DNA of 64,000 nt from Cyclospora cayetanensis. Lineage: Eukaryota; Apicomplexa; Conoidasida; Eucoccidiorida; Eimeriidae. A program made the position numbers and the translations under genes. The notes under the pieces were generated by a model that searched no databases, was not told where the DNA came from, and was given only the letters and a program-made list of their open reading frames with translations. The stretch covers positions 1 through 64,000 of the forward strand of contig NW_020312392.1 in assembly GCF_002999335.1 (NCBI RefSeq), in the 5' to 3' direction. Within the stretch, counting starts at the first letter, position 1, and the number at the start of each line of letters is the position of its first letter. Positions 1-11,918 of the stretch are shown in pieces.

Positions 1-1535
1 TAGCCTCCGAAGAGACTTCGCCCCTCTCTACGCCGCCAGAGAGGCTTTGCTCCTTCTCCTCCATTCCAAACAGGCTTCCCGCAACACGCAGCTGCTGGGG
101 TGAGGCGGCTAGCTGGGGTGAGACGGCGAGCTGGGGTGACGCGTAGCTGTCGCAGGATTTTCTGCGCAGCCTCTGCCGTTATGTGCTGTATGGCTTTGCG
201 TGTGCTAGATGTGCGCGGCCGGCCCGGGGGGCCCCCCTCCCCCCCCCCCCCCCCCCCCCGCACACAGCGCCAGTCTCGCCCTCTTAAACCACGAGGTGCC
301 TTGGGGGCCCTTTAAGCTCTATCTCTAGCGAAATAGGGCCCCCAATTTCACGCGCTATCTTTCTATCCGCATGGGCCCGCAAACACTGATGGAGCTCGTT
401 TCCCAAAGTTCAAAGTTCGACAAACTGTTTCCCTGGGATTGCCTTCCGTGTGCACTACTCCGTACACAGCAAAACCCTGCAGTAAGAGCAGAGTGCTGTA
501 GGAGCTTACATTGTTAGAGATATCTCTGCTAAGGCACCCGATAAGCTCCACGGCCGGTAACCCCCTTCCCAATGCCTGGTGGTGGATGCGCCACGCCACC
601 ATTAGAGCTCCCCCATGGTTTCAGGTTTAAATTTAATCGGTTACGAGAGAGGCACTAGCGCCGCTGAAACTCAGGGTGTACAGCCCTCGTTCAGTGCAGC
701 ACGGTATACCTCTGGGCTTTGGGGCAGAATAGGCGGTCACCCCGCACACATATTATAGTGCCAATGAAGGGGCCTTTTCACAGCCCTGCGTCCAATGGTC
801 CTTTAGTTTGCAGTGATCGGAGCGCATCTGCTGGAAAATGCGCGAGTTGGTGTTTCTGGCAAACGATTAGTAGCACTTTTAGGTCACTGCAGTAGGGAAA
901 TGTAGCAAGGCAAGAAGAAAATTCGGAAATGCAATAGGCACTTGTCTAGGGACTACTTTTGAAAGTGCGTCATGAATCAATCGGCATTGCTTGGTTTACT
1001 TTGAATCGAGAGGGAAATGGCCTCTTTTCCTAAGAAAATTACCTTAAAGTCTCTTTTTCTGGCCTTCCTTGGTGATCTCGTCACGGGAAGCTGCCGCAGC
1101 TGTCTTCCCATGTGCTCGCCCCGTGACGTCGAGACACCTAGCAGTTCATCTGGGTTGGGGGGGGCTGCAGAAAGGCTTCTTGCGACCAGCTGAGAGTAGA
1201 CCTCAATAACCAGTCTCTGCATTTATATCTGAATTTCGGAGTAATTCAATGAATAACGAGCCTGTTTGCAGAAGGCCATCGAATAGACACCGGCTGCCTC
1301 GTGTTGGGCAGTGACTCCGGATGATTTTCGTCCCGAAGAGACTTCCTCCACTGGCCTCCCATCATTTATCAACTCAACAACGGACTGACTCTCAAGAGTT
1401 ACCGAGAATTTAAGTCTTTCTTCTGACCGAAAGGCTTGGGGTAAGTGGGTGTCACTGTAACACCAGCTGCCTTCCAGCAGAGAGCGTTGCCACCCGAAAA
1501 AGTCCTTTCCTGGGATTCATAATCACCTGCACACG
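1..1535. other. No supportable gene; poly-C tract
   Basis: The short open frames here are unconvincing: one translates the C-rich tract, the others lack domain content. A run of roughly 20 C residues lies at about 238-260 inside a GC-rich stretch. The end of the stretch, just before 1536, presumably holds the 5' leader and promoter of the next gene, but I see no recognisable element. Confidence 0.6.
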
Positions 1536-3610
1536 ATGCAAAAGGAGGAGCAGCGGAACGAACAGCAAGCGAGGCATATATCAGGTCTTTCAATGCCAAC
1601 GGCAGTGGGTAATGCCGCGGAGTCAAGCAGGTTTGCAAGACCAGCTAGCAGCAACAGCAGCAGCAAGGAAAGCAGGAACGCCGGCAACGAAAACAGCGAC
1701 AGCAGCGCCTTAGAGACGGGACAGTCTGATACGGAGACAGCTGCAATTGCAGAAACGGCAGTATCCTCTGCTCCTGCATCCGATCACCACGGGAGGCTCC
1801 AGAGCAGCTCCCTCCCGCAGGGCTTCTTGCGGGATTCGAATCGCCTCTTTCCGCAGCAGCAACAATTCTGGCGATGTGAACGACAGTCACACGACAGTAT
1901 CCGTGTCTTTAGCACGCTGGCAAGCTCCTACAACGAGCAGGATGAGGACCTCCAAGCTTGCCCGCCAACAGCCAAAGAACCGTATTCTCATGGGGACTCC
2001 GCGCGTCCACGCTCATCCGCGGCTGGTACTCACGCAGCCGAAAGAGCCTATGCACATCGAGGCAGCAAAGGGCGGCTTGTAATGTCTGCAGCATGCATCC
2101 CAGAAGACTTTCTTGTGGAGTCTCCGAGGGGCACTCTGCCACGCGCTTCTACCGATACAGAAGGACTCAGTGAAAGCCTGGGGAATCTAAAGGTAGGAAT
2201 AGATTCAATGGCCGAATTCGCAGCACTTGCAGCAGCCCCCTCCCGCACAGCCGACAGCAGCGGTGAGCTTGCAGAGGGGTCTTTCGCAGATTCTTCGGAG
2301 GGGAGGAACAAGACAACTCCAGAGACCTCAGAGGCTCTAGGGACCTTGGAGGCTTCTAGAGAGGTTCCCTCTTCCCTCATACATATTTCCGATCCTCTCG
2401 ATGCAGCGGCCGATACGGCGGTTATCGCTCCCGCGCAGCGCGAACCAGCCTTTGTAGCGAATCCGCGTGCAATCTCAAAGAAGTCCTTCCAGAAGTTGGT
2501 GACCAAGCAGTTTGCGTACAAGTCGCTCCCAATATCCGCGATCAGAATTGGCAGAGCCTTCAATGGGTACATGCTCGAGGACCCTACGGGGGAGCTCGAC
2601 CTTGCCAGACTGCCCTTCATTCATGGTAAGGGTCAACTAGATATGACTGAGGGAAGATTGTGGTCTTGCGAGTATCTACCCACGTCTTTGCTTTAAATCC
2701 GAGTCATGTGCCCTCTCTCAGTATCCATTACTGCGGTTGTAAAAGCCTTCCTATGCGTCTCCGGCCGCGCTCCACCCTTGTTGCCGCAGGCAGTGTGAAC
2801 GTCGCGCCCCTTGAAAGGAAGCCCTCGCTGCATCGTTCCCTTTGGGCTAGTCGCTACTTGGTGCTGCATCAAGGCCAGCTCTTCTGGTTTGGCAGCAGGA
2901 GGGACTACCTCTCTCTGGGCCTAGACGGATGCCTTGGTTCACTGTCTCTCATCATCAACACGATTCAGATGGAGTTGGACGCCAAGTACAACACGCGCTT
3001 TACGCTGTACGTCGGGGAGTGGTTTTCCATGGTTATCGATACCGCTATCACCAACCAAGACAGAGGCGCTTGGGTTGTCCACATCTTGGCTTGCCAAAAC
3101 ACAGTGAGTCCGGTACCAAACGTAGTCATTATGTGCCCTTCTATCGAGCCTCTGCGCCTCTGTATCGCTTTCTACTCGGCATGCCGATTGCCCTTTCTTT
3201 TAGTGTCTGATTTGCACTGCTCCATGCGGCCGCCCCAGCACTGTCCCCCATACATCCTCTCTAAGGTGGCTCTGAGGGTCTTCGACCTTTCAGACACCTC
3301 AAAGTCACCCTCTGAACAGCGTGCCTGTATGACTGCTCCTTTTCGGGTGCGGTGGTGGGGTGCTGGCACTCGAGCTCGATGCATTTCGCGCCCCATTATG
3401 GCCCGCTTTCCTCAAGAAGGCTGCCTCATTGAGGGCCTCTGTCGACTTCGTTAGGAGGCCACGTGTGTTTGCCTACTTCCTGCTGCGTATGTGCGTGCCA
3501 CTAAGGGGGAACGTATCAGGAAGTGTTACCCGCAAGTCGACTGGCAGTCTCTGCAAACTCGTTGCCGACTGGTCACCGCGCAGGTCGGGGATCACAGATA
3601 CCTCTTATGA
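1536..3610 (+). CDS. PH-like domain protein, paralog A (three exons, 502 aa)
   Basis: My model has exons 1536-2625, 2790-3103 and 3506-3610; splice phases 1 and 0 agree. Residues 1 to about 310 are low complexity, rich in Ser, Ala, Glu and Gln. A conserved block then begins (SFQKLVTKQFAYK, later AFNGYMLEDPTGELDLARLP) and continues over the first intron. Exon 2 has a SRYLVLHQGQLFWFG strand pair and ends with DRGAWVVHILA; exon 3 has YPQVDWQSLQTRCRL. The basic start, the aromatic strand pair and the helix-like end suggest a PH-like fold, which is inference. The gene at 14791-16431 has the same block, intron positions and phases. Exon 3 was found only by matching that paralog. An unspliced alternative stays open from exon 2 to 3454. 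A role at membranes or the inner membrane complex is possible but not shown. Confidence 0.75.
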
Positions 3611-5616
3611 AGGCGTGTGGGGTTTTGTGGCGTCGCAAGAGGCTCCTAGTGGCTCCCTGATTTTGTATGCCACAGCAGTGCAGGAGATAGAGCGTGGACA
3701 ACAGCGGAGGAAGCCACCAGCCCTTTTCTATTGGAGACGGCCGCTGCTAACTTTTGTGAGTCTCAGGAGGACCTCAAAGGAGACTTTACGCTTGAAGCGT
3801 TCTCACGTGTGAAATACGTGCGCACTTCATTTCTCGGCGCCCCCCAATGGCTGGAAATCTAATGCACATGTACGCCTACCAACTTGCCACTGGTTATAGG
3901 GCGTTTTGGGTCTTGTACTAGCAGCAATACCCACCCTGTTCAAGAATACAGGTGTTGCCTAGCCGTTGAGTGTAGAAGGCCATGTCTCCTTAGGCCGCGG
4001 GGTTGTGCGGCGTGGCTGGCGTTAGACTAGAGCTTCAGATGAGCTCTCAGTGCCTCCCGTTCTATCGCTCTCTCATGGAAGGCTTCTACATGTGAAATTT
4101 TCACGCTAACTTGTCTTGACGGACTCACAAAAGTCAGCACGTGCATGTTGGTGTGCACACACAATTTTGCGTAAGGAGCGCTGCCCTGAGCCTAACACCA
4201 ATGCAATGGTAATAGCTAGTAACGCGTGACCAGAATGCTGCTGATGCAATATGGAGAATGTGCGGAGGCTGGGGGGCTCTCGATGAGTATTATTGAAACT
4301 CCTTTGCTGAAATCCACGCACAGCACCGCACTGTCGTTTCATGTGGACCGAGAGAGGCTCTTGAAATGCCTTCTTCGTTATATACGGCGCAATGCTACGG
4401 CCTTTTTGCCTATTCAGAGCTTCCTGTAGGATCTTGATACGGTGACACACAAATAGAATTATTACGAACGTGGTAGACACTGATGTGTGCTTCGAAGAAA
4501 CGATGTGCCTCCTCCTGCCCCGGCCTCGCCAGCGCCCTACGGCGCTCCTATTCAAGAGAAGAGGGGGCAATCAGGGTGCTCGTAGCTGCGCCCTCTATGC
4601 ATACCGTGCATTCATAGCTAGCTGCACGTCGCATCTGATAAAGAACCCGCACACAACACTGCGTCTTCTTATTTCGAGTTAACAGTACTCTAGAATAAAT
4701 TGAAGATATGCTTAGACAGATCAACTATTCAATACTATATCGATAGGCGTAAGTAGACAAGCAGAAAATGCTCAGATGGTTTGTAGATCGCTCCAGCCAT
4801 GGGTGCGCTGGTATCGGGTCTTTGGGTTACAGACTCAGCCGCCAAGGCCTTTTGCATGATGCATTCATAGATGACTCAAAACAACAAAAGGCGCCAGTTG
4901 GAGGGGGAAGGATTGGGGAGGTACAGAAATATTGCGCCTTAGTACTTTGATGTGCCGCAACCAGGGAACGCGTACAGAAGAGGGTATTCTTCTCTGCTAG
5001 TTCTGCCCCTTCATCCAAGCAGCTAAACCTACAAGCGCGTCAACGCGTACTTGAATAGATGCGAGTGCATCTAGAATGCATGTTTAGGTACCCCGACGTG
5101 TCGAGTGTACGTACACTGCGAGCGAGGGCCGCCAAGTTCCCCCAGTGATACAGGTGACAGAGCAGACCCTAGAAGCCTAATTTTCGTGTTCGAAATAGAG
5201 GTGTGTAGCAGTTCCAATAATTGCGGAAGGACCCAGGCTTCCACGAAGAAAAGCCCCAAGACAGGACTGCATGCAGCAGTGACCGGTGACGAGTTGACGG
5301 TTATGATTCAAAAATAGGGGCGTGATGGGGCCTCTTCAATCATTGCATATTCTTTTACTCTTGACTTAAGCTGAAAGCCCTTAGGAGGGGCAAAGGGGTA
5401 CTGCTCCGCCGTGGTGCTGTGTTCCCCGTGCTGTGTATCGGGCGTTCGTAAGTCTGTGAGCGCTCCTGTATTTCTGCCTCGACCGCGCGCTCCCCCAGCC
5501 CTTCGACCCTTTCAGGGGCCCCTCCCCCCTGTGCCAATTCGGTCGTGCTCGCGCCCTCAGTGCGTGAGAGCCAAAGTCTCTCACCGAGTGTACTGGCAAC
5601 ACCAGCAGCAGCAGCC
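3611..5616. other. Intergenic, no gene seen
   Basis: Open frames are short, overlap on both strands and show no recognisable domain. The last 200 bases are the GC-rich leader of the cap-binding protein gene. An ATG at 5545 is in frame with the chosen start at 5617, so the protein could carry about 24 more residues. Confidence 0.5.
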
Positions 5617-7027
5617 ATGGAAGAAGACGGCGTAGGCGACCTTTCCACGGCACCCCCCTTGCCAGACGGCCCTCCCAGGGGCCCCCCGAGCTCCCGGGGG
5701 CCCCCGTCTTCGCGACGAGGCCCCCGAGGCCCCAACGGTCCTTCGGGTTACCCTCGGCGCCGCTTTCCGAACGCAACTGCCTTCACCTTTGACACCTTGC
5801 GGAGGCACATTATCACAGTCGGCGATGACGCATGCCTCATTCCCACGCAGATCATCAACTTGTCACAGGCTGTATCGGATGCTGTCATAGCTTACAGGGA
5901 GCAGAGGGCTACCCGCGAGGAGGGTGCAGCTAACTCTACGGAGGACAGGGCCCCAGGTGCTGAGCCAGCAGAGGAGTTTATGGCTGGCGACGCGTCGGCG
6001 TCAGCAGAAGAAAATGCGACGCTCAAGCAAAAGTTTTGTCTAGAGACCGCCTTGGTAGAACTCTTCGTTGACTGCGCTGCAAGACTTCCAGTGAAGACGG
6101 GTAGGTGCGAGAGGCCGTGGGGGGCTGCTGCCGGAGGGCAGCGCTGTAAGCTTTGGGCGTCCGTCTTCTTCCGCGCATCCGTCTGCATGCATGCATGCAT
6201 GCATGCATGCATACACACACGCTTGCTGGCACGCGTACACACTTCCTTTTCGTGTGTTCAACTTGGGCATCCGTTGCTTCGCCTCTGGAATGTGTCATTC
6301 GGAAGTGCATGCGGTGTTTGTTTGCGTCTCCCCTTGGGGGCCCTCTGCCCCATTTAGGAATATACGCCGCCTGCGTGGGGTTGTTGTACCGCAAAGCTCG
6401 CCTCCGTTCCTTCGTGTCCTCCCTGGTGTCTTGCGGCGCTGCTCGACTGCGTCTTGCCTTCACCAAGGGCCTCTTTGCGGAAGCCAAGCTCCTCCTCAGG
6501 TTCTTCCTGGGTCTAGCCAGCAGCAACGTCATTGCACTTGTATGCTTCTGAACGGCAAACATGTACAGCGTTGATCTTCTGAGCGCAGAAGGCATGTGGC
6601 GCGCATGGGGGATTGTTGCCTCCTGGGTATGAGCCGCGGATTGTAAGTTTGAAGTGGGCAGCGTTGTGCTGTCTGTGCAGGACCCCGTGATTGCCGTGAT
6701 CAAAAACTTGTTGCAGACGGCGAACGAGCTGCCGCAGACTACGGCGGAGCACACAGCGCACGCGGCTATGGTACGTCGCGAGCAAATTCCATGAATTGCT
6801 CGGAGTTGTAGACTCTCAAGGAGCAGCAGCAGCACATCCCGACACCTCCACAGGCGGGGGCCGTGTGCTTTCTCTCTACCTCTCTCTCTCGCTGCTGGCT
6901 TCGTTCTTGAACTCTGTAGTGTAGTGTATCTCGCATGACAGGCACTCGAAAGGTCTAGGGTTGCGTGTTTGGAGCGTGTGGGGTGGTGGCGCGCATATAT
7001 ATATAAATATATATATACGCATGTACG

Positions 7028-7062
<35 letters not shown>

Positions 7063-10000
7063 GGAGAGATAGAGAGAGATAGAGAGAGATGGACCTGTCT
7101 GCATGTATCCATAGAGGTTGCTGCCTCCTACATACGTGTCTCTGGGCATGCCGCCCACATGCGTGTGCCTCTACGCAAGCGTCCCTGTACTTCTTTTGCA
7201 TGCTTTCAGAGCGCCCTCCCTTGGCTCAGTGTCAAGACGTATGAGCTGCATCACGCTGCTCTTGTGGAGGTGTTGGACTGCCCCAATACGACTCCAGACA
7301 AGGAAACAGCTCTGCTTTTGGCGGCATGTCAGCCCTTTACAGGGCCCTTTGCTTCCAGAGGGGCAGCAGCGGCAGGAGGCGGAGCGCAGGAGGCCTCTCA
7401 GGGGATCCTCGCAGCTGCACAAGACGATGCAGCGGACGCGCAGGAGGCAAAAGCTACTCCTGCCCTCGTTCCCTCAGACCGCCTCGCCACGCTTCTGGAT
7501 GCCATCGACGCGATGATTGATGTGCGTGCCTTGCGGTGCAGAGGAGTTCCTTCTTTGAATTGAGCCTCGAAGCGGGAGCAGGGGGCATCTTCGTTCCCAC
7601 GCGGCTCGAAGGCTGCTTTCTCGCGCCGCTGCGTGCGGGTATGCTCACGGGGTATGCTTGGCGGTGTCTGTCTGTGCTGTCAGGCAGAGTGGCATTCGCG
7701 CGCAACTTTGCGATTTTACCAGTCCAGCGAGCTGCTGCCGCTCCTAACTCCGCAGCCTCAGGGGTCTATTCCGCTGCTAGACTTCCCACCGGTGCTCGTA
7801 GAGGCCTCCGAATTGGCAGCTCTCAAAGTCTCCCCCCTCGATTCTCTGTTGCGCCTGCCTGCGACGCTCGAGCACGTGGACGTGCCGCTCCCACCTCACG
7901 ATCAGTGGTGAGGATTGCTCAGAAGGGTCTAGGGGGAGGCGAGGAAATGCGCCTCTCTAGTGCAGTGGCGTCGTCGTGGGGGATGCGGATGTGCAGGCAC
8001 GCGCGGCCGGGATCGGCTGGGATCGCTTCTTTCGGGGGGTTCATTTGCCGTGTCGCTTTGCCGTATCTGCACGCATTTTCATGCCACAGGATTCTCGAGG
8101 ATCACTTCCTAACGACGCTGCGCAACTTCATCTCAGACATCTCGCTCTGTGCAGAACAACTCCTGAGGATTCCTGTGGATCATCCGCAATTCGAATATTC
8201 TCTCGTCGAGGCAAGCATCCCCAACGCCCTAGCGGCGCGTTGCCGCCAGTCGCCTCTCTATAGTCTGCTGTCACTCTTCTGCAGCGCTTTTCTGTAGGCG
8301 AATGCGCTCCGTCTGGGATGTCGTGAACTCGGCAGGAAGGGGGTGGGTAGGGGGGACTGGGGTCTGGGGGGAAGTGTGTTGTTGGAGGTGGTAGGTGGGG
8401 GGGACTGGGGGAAGTGTGTTGTTGGAGGTGGTAGGTGGGGGTGACTGGGGGGAAGTGTGTTGTTGTAGGTGGTAGGTGGGGGTGACTGGGGGTTTGTTGT
8501 TGGAGGTGGCGGGTAGGGACTGGGGTCTGGGGGGAAGTGTGTTGTTGGAGGTGGTGGGTGAAGGAAAACCCTTGAGGGCTCTGCTGTGCGGCTGCCTTGC
8601 ATGCGCTTGCGCGCAGTGTGTTTTCAGCGAGATGCTGCGACTTCCGCGTTCGCCTATCATCAGAAGCTCAGCGGAGGCACCCTTCACTTACATGCGCCTA
8701 CTGCAGCGGCTCTGCCAGCTGCAAAACTCCCTTGCCACGGTGACAGAAACACTGCTCAGCAGTCTTGTGAGACGGGCTATCGACTTGGATCACCAAGCGC
8801 TACTCGTGAGCAAGCCGCGAACCCTTTCAAGTCGCTCGACACACGCGGCCATACAGGATCTGCGCTTGTCTGAGCTTGGGGTATCGAGTCTGCCGTGCAT
8901 GTCTGTACAGACGCTGACAGACTTCTTTGGGTACTGGCTAAATGTGTGGGGGGGCCCCTCGAAGCTGCTGGAGGAGTGGCTCGGAGTTGGAAGGGCCCCG
9001 CCGCCAGTCAAGCTCTTCGTCAAGCTCTCTCTTGAGAAAGCCATGCGGATCAACTACCCAGACGCACTTGTAAGGACTGTACAGCTGGAGTCTTAGGTCA
9101 CACACACCCCCACCAAAAAGCGCACTCCTAAAAAGCTAAAGTGAAGGCTTCTGCGCGAGCATGAATTTCCAGCCTTTGAAGGAGCAACGACTGCATACAC
9201 ATACACATCACCATACGCACAGACACTTACGCGCATATGGACACATACACCTACACATACGCGCATAGACAGACACCTGCACCTACACATATGCACATAT
9301 GTACACATGTGCACACATACACATATACGCACAGACACATACGCGCATATAGACACCTACACCTACACCTACGCATGTGCACATATGTACACATCCGCAC
9401 ATATGCACACATATGCATATATGCACATACACATATGCACCTATATACACATACACATATGCACATCTATGCATATATGCACATGCGCACACTTATTTTT
9501 ATTACCGCGTCAAGGATGCGTTGAGACTGTTGTGCGCAGGCACTGTCTGTGCCTGAGTGCGCGAGAGACTTTAGGCCCCCGCGTGCCGTTGCAGATAATC
9601 CATATCTTTGCCTCAATCCAGGCCCTGCATGCGGTAGATCTGGAGGGGGCCCCCCCTCCGAATCTCAGGCGTCGTCTGGAGGGGGAGGCGGAGGGTCTGG
9701 GGGGGCCCCTCCGCAGGGGCTTGTGGAGTTTTCGTTGATCCGGCAGATGCTGCGTTTTTCGTTTGACGGAGATGACGCAAGGAAGGAGAGTGTCTTCCGA
9801 GTGTATCAGCTGCTTCTGTCTCTCCTAGGGAAACACAAGAGCAAGGGCTCGCCAGCAGCCTCCCGCAAGACCGCACAGGAAGAAGAGGAGCAGCATGCAG
9901 GAGGTGGGTGGAGCGACTGACTGGCAGGGGGCAGACAAGGCGCTGCTAACAGGCCCTTTGGTCCTGTTCGCGGTTTGAGGCTTCTGCGCAAAGTCTCGAG

Positions 10001-11918
10001 GCGTGCTGTTTTTTCCCTCTCTCTCTGTCCTGTGCGGCAAGCAGAAGCCGCCGATGGAGCCTCTTCAACGATGGAGACAGATGCTCCGGAAGGCACTGCT
10101 GCAGCGAATGGCCTTTGCAGCCCTTCCGATCGTAAAGCCGACTCGGAAGTCGCTCGCGACTCAAGCACGCGGGAGGAGTTAGAACCAGAGGCTGCTGCAG
10201 AGGACGCTCAGCGCCTCAATACGTCCGTATTGCACCACTGCGAGAAGGACATGGAGAGCGACCCCTGGAAGTTGGAGGAAATCCTCAAGCTTTTTGTGTT
10301 CTGTCTCCTCTCCTTTGGCAGCAAGACGCAGACGCACCTCAACCGCCTGCTCCGAAACTACGCAGAAGTCTTCCTTCTGTTCGCGCAAGGCGCAGAGGCG
10401 CACACGATGGACAGCCTAAAAGACATGCAGATGCCCGTGGAAGCCTCCGAGCGGGGTGACATCTACCCTGCCGTCTTGCAGGCCGTTCAAAAGTACTGGG
10501 CGTTCTCCCAACAAAAGTATGTGTGAAGTGAAGCTCCCTCTCGAATGTGCACCTGTCCGTTTGCACAGGTACACGCATTTCAGTCTTCGAAGGGACGCTC
10601 CCCTGATATCCAGAGCCTTTCTAACTCTCTCTTTTGCCTTCAAATGCGACTGAGAGCGGAAGGGACTTTGCGCTGATGCAGATGGATCACTTGTGTACAC
10701 ATGCATATATATAGACATGTATGCATACATGTATGCATACATGCATTGTATATATGTATTGTATATATGTAGGGTCTAGGGTCTGTTGTACTGCAGATTG
10801 GCTCTGACGCTTCACGCATTTCTGAAAGTTGGCATTCTTAAGCGGCAGCGAGTTCTGCAGCTGCTTTGTGAAGCGAACACAGAAACTCGCGGTATGTGGA
10901 ATTCTCCGCAAACTTCCCTAGATTTTTTCAAATGCACTGGCCAATAGGCAGCTGCATAATCCTTCGGAACTGCTGTTTCTCTGGGTTTGGGCATAGGATT
11001 TGGTCTGTGTGTTTAGACGTGTATGGCATGTATGTGTATGTGTGTGCTTGTGCTTGTGTGTAACTACAGATTCCTGGGCGTATTTGGAGTTGATAGAGGC
11101 TGTTCTTCGGGGGGCTGTCGATGAATGCGAGACTGCGTGAGAGTTTTGGGTTTGCTCATAGAAACTTCGCGCTTTTTACGCGGCATGTGAGAGTGCACCC
11201 CAAGATGTGTATTTCTCGAAGGTTCTCACTTTACTGCTTTTTTTTGCAGAAGAGAAGAGGCGGCAGCCACTGGCGCATCGAAGCCTACATATACAGAAGC
11301 AGAGGAGGTAAATCACTGCTTCTATGCGGCGCTCAATACATGCGTATTAGCATATCCGTGTATAGCAGTAGATCCTTGTGTTTCCTCTGCTGGGTGAAGA
11401 AGCCTTCACACAAACTCTTGCTCTTTTTCCTACGAAGTGCATGGAGGAGAACACTGCTGCGGTTCGCGCTGCTCAGTTGTTGCACTTCTACCTCATGCAT
11501 CTACTGAAGGATCTGAGAATGGAAGAGGCCCCCCCAAGAATCCGCTTCCTCTACTTGCGGTGTCTTTTTATTGGCCGCAAGTATGCCGAGTTTGTCGACG
11601 TGCCAAGGCTGAAGGAAGAGGTACTCAGAGCAGCGCGAGGCAAGGGTTTGGGGAGAAGGAACCAGCATGCACGTGCCGTAGCGCCGGCAGAAGAGGATTT
11701 CTCACCTGTGAAACTTCCATGGTCTGGCTTGTGCTTTGCCTGAGAACACATGGTCGTGATAGGTTCATTGAGTACCGAAGGTTTGTGCACAGGTTGAGGG
11801 CATCGAGGATGCAGATTCGCGGATATCCAATTTATTGACCATCGTGGAAGAGGTCCAAAAAAAGTTTTGTTTCAAGGAGCTTCCACAGTGCCCACAGCAG
11901 GAAGAGGTGATGGCTTGA
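5617..11918 (+). CDS. NCBP1: Nuclear cap-binding protein large subunit CBP80 (15 exons, about 1063 aa)
   Basis: CBP80 is the MIF4G/HEAT-repeat scaffold that, with CBP20, binds the 5' cap of nuclear RNA polymerase II transcripts for splicing and export. Exons: 5617-6100, 6358-6539, 6681-6770, 7210-7521, 7684-7907, 8090-8210, 8617-8805, 8911-9069, 9540-9903, 10045-10516, 10797-10891, 11070-11136, 11250-11307, 11372-11620, 11793-11918. All phases agree to a TGA stop. Family landmarks in order: YAACVGLLYRKARL followed by an EAKLLLRFFLGLASSNVIA helix pair, SALPWLS, LVECVFSEMLRLPRSP, FFGYWLNVWGG, LEKAMRINYPDALV, a CLNPGPAC segment, and the late ILKLFVFCLLSFGSKTQ repeat. The human protein is 790 aa; the excess is Ala/Gly/Glu-rich linkers at exons 1, 4, 9 and 10. 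Start chosen at the ATG opening MEEDGVGDLS. The intron at 8211-8616 starts with GC, not GT. Identification is by recall of the family, not by search. Confidence 0.88.
6184..6212. repeat. (TGCA)n microsatellite in NCBP1 intron 1
   Basis: About seven perfect TGCA units in the intron 6101-6357. The unit is its own reverse complement, so both strands read the same and spurious Met/His/Ala/Cys frames appear on both. Confidence 0.95.
7027..7090. repeat. (GA)n / (GACA)n / (GATA)n compound microsatellite
   Basis: Purine-rich compound repeat in the NCBP1 intron 6771-7209, directly after an AT-rich TATATA stretch (about 6994-7015). It generates long false frames on the minus strand. Confidence 0.93.
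8330..8566. repeat. G-rich minisatellite, about five units of 38-47 bp, in NCBP1 intron 6
   Basis: Each unit has a GGGGACTGGGG-type part, then GAAGTGTGTTGTTGG and AGGTGGTAGGTG. The G-runs are on the coding strand, so the pre-mRNA would carry them. Units differ by small insertions such as an extra GGTCT. The repeat fills more than half of the intron, which opens with GCAAGC and closes at CAG 8616. The complementary strand encodes Pro/Thr-rich frames that are artefacts. Confidence 0.93.
9187..9492. repeat. CACATA-type microsatellite in NCBP1 intron 8
   Basis: About 300 bp of interrupted ACACATACAC / ATGCACATAT motifs, alternating purine-pyrimidine, within the intron 9070-9539. It produces false frames rich in His/Thr/Tyr (plus strand) and Cys/Val/Tyr (minus strand). 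Confidence 0.92.
10692..10770. repeat. ATGCATAC/TATATGT repeat in NCBP1 intron 10
   Basis: Short tandem ATACATGTATGC units followed by two TGTATTGTATATA copies, within the intron 10517-10796. Confidence 0.85.

Noticed and set aside
2048..2620. 190-residue minus-strand frame
   Set aside because: It lies antisense to the conserved coding block of paralog A, whose frame is supported by the paralog.
6023..7201. 392-residue minus-strand open frame
   Set aside because: It crosses NCBP1 exons 1 and 2 and reads through the TGCA and GA microsatellites (runs such as Met-His-Ala-Cys and Ser-Leu). It is an artefact of simple sequence.
8258..8687. Pro/Thr-rich repeated protein on the minus strand
   Set aside because: It is the complement of the G-rich intronic minisatellite; repeat units make both minus frames open without coding meaning.
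9093..9492. Cys/Val/Tyr-rich and His/Thr-rich frames on both strands
   Set aside because: All are translations of the CACATA repeat in an NCBP1 intron.
10770..10785. AGGGTCTAGGGTCTG, telomere-like motif
   Set aside because: Only two imperfect units, lying inside an intron. This is not an interstitial telomere array.
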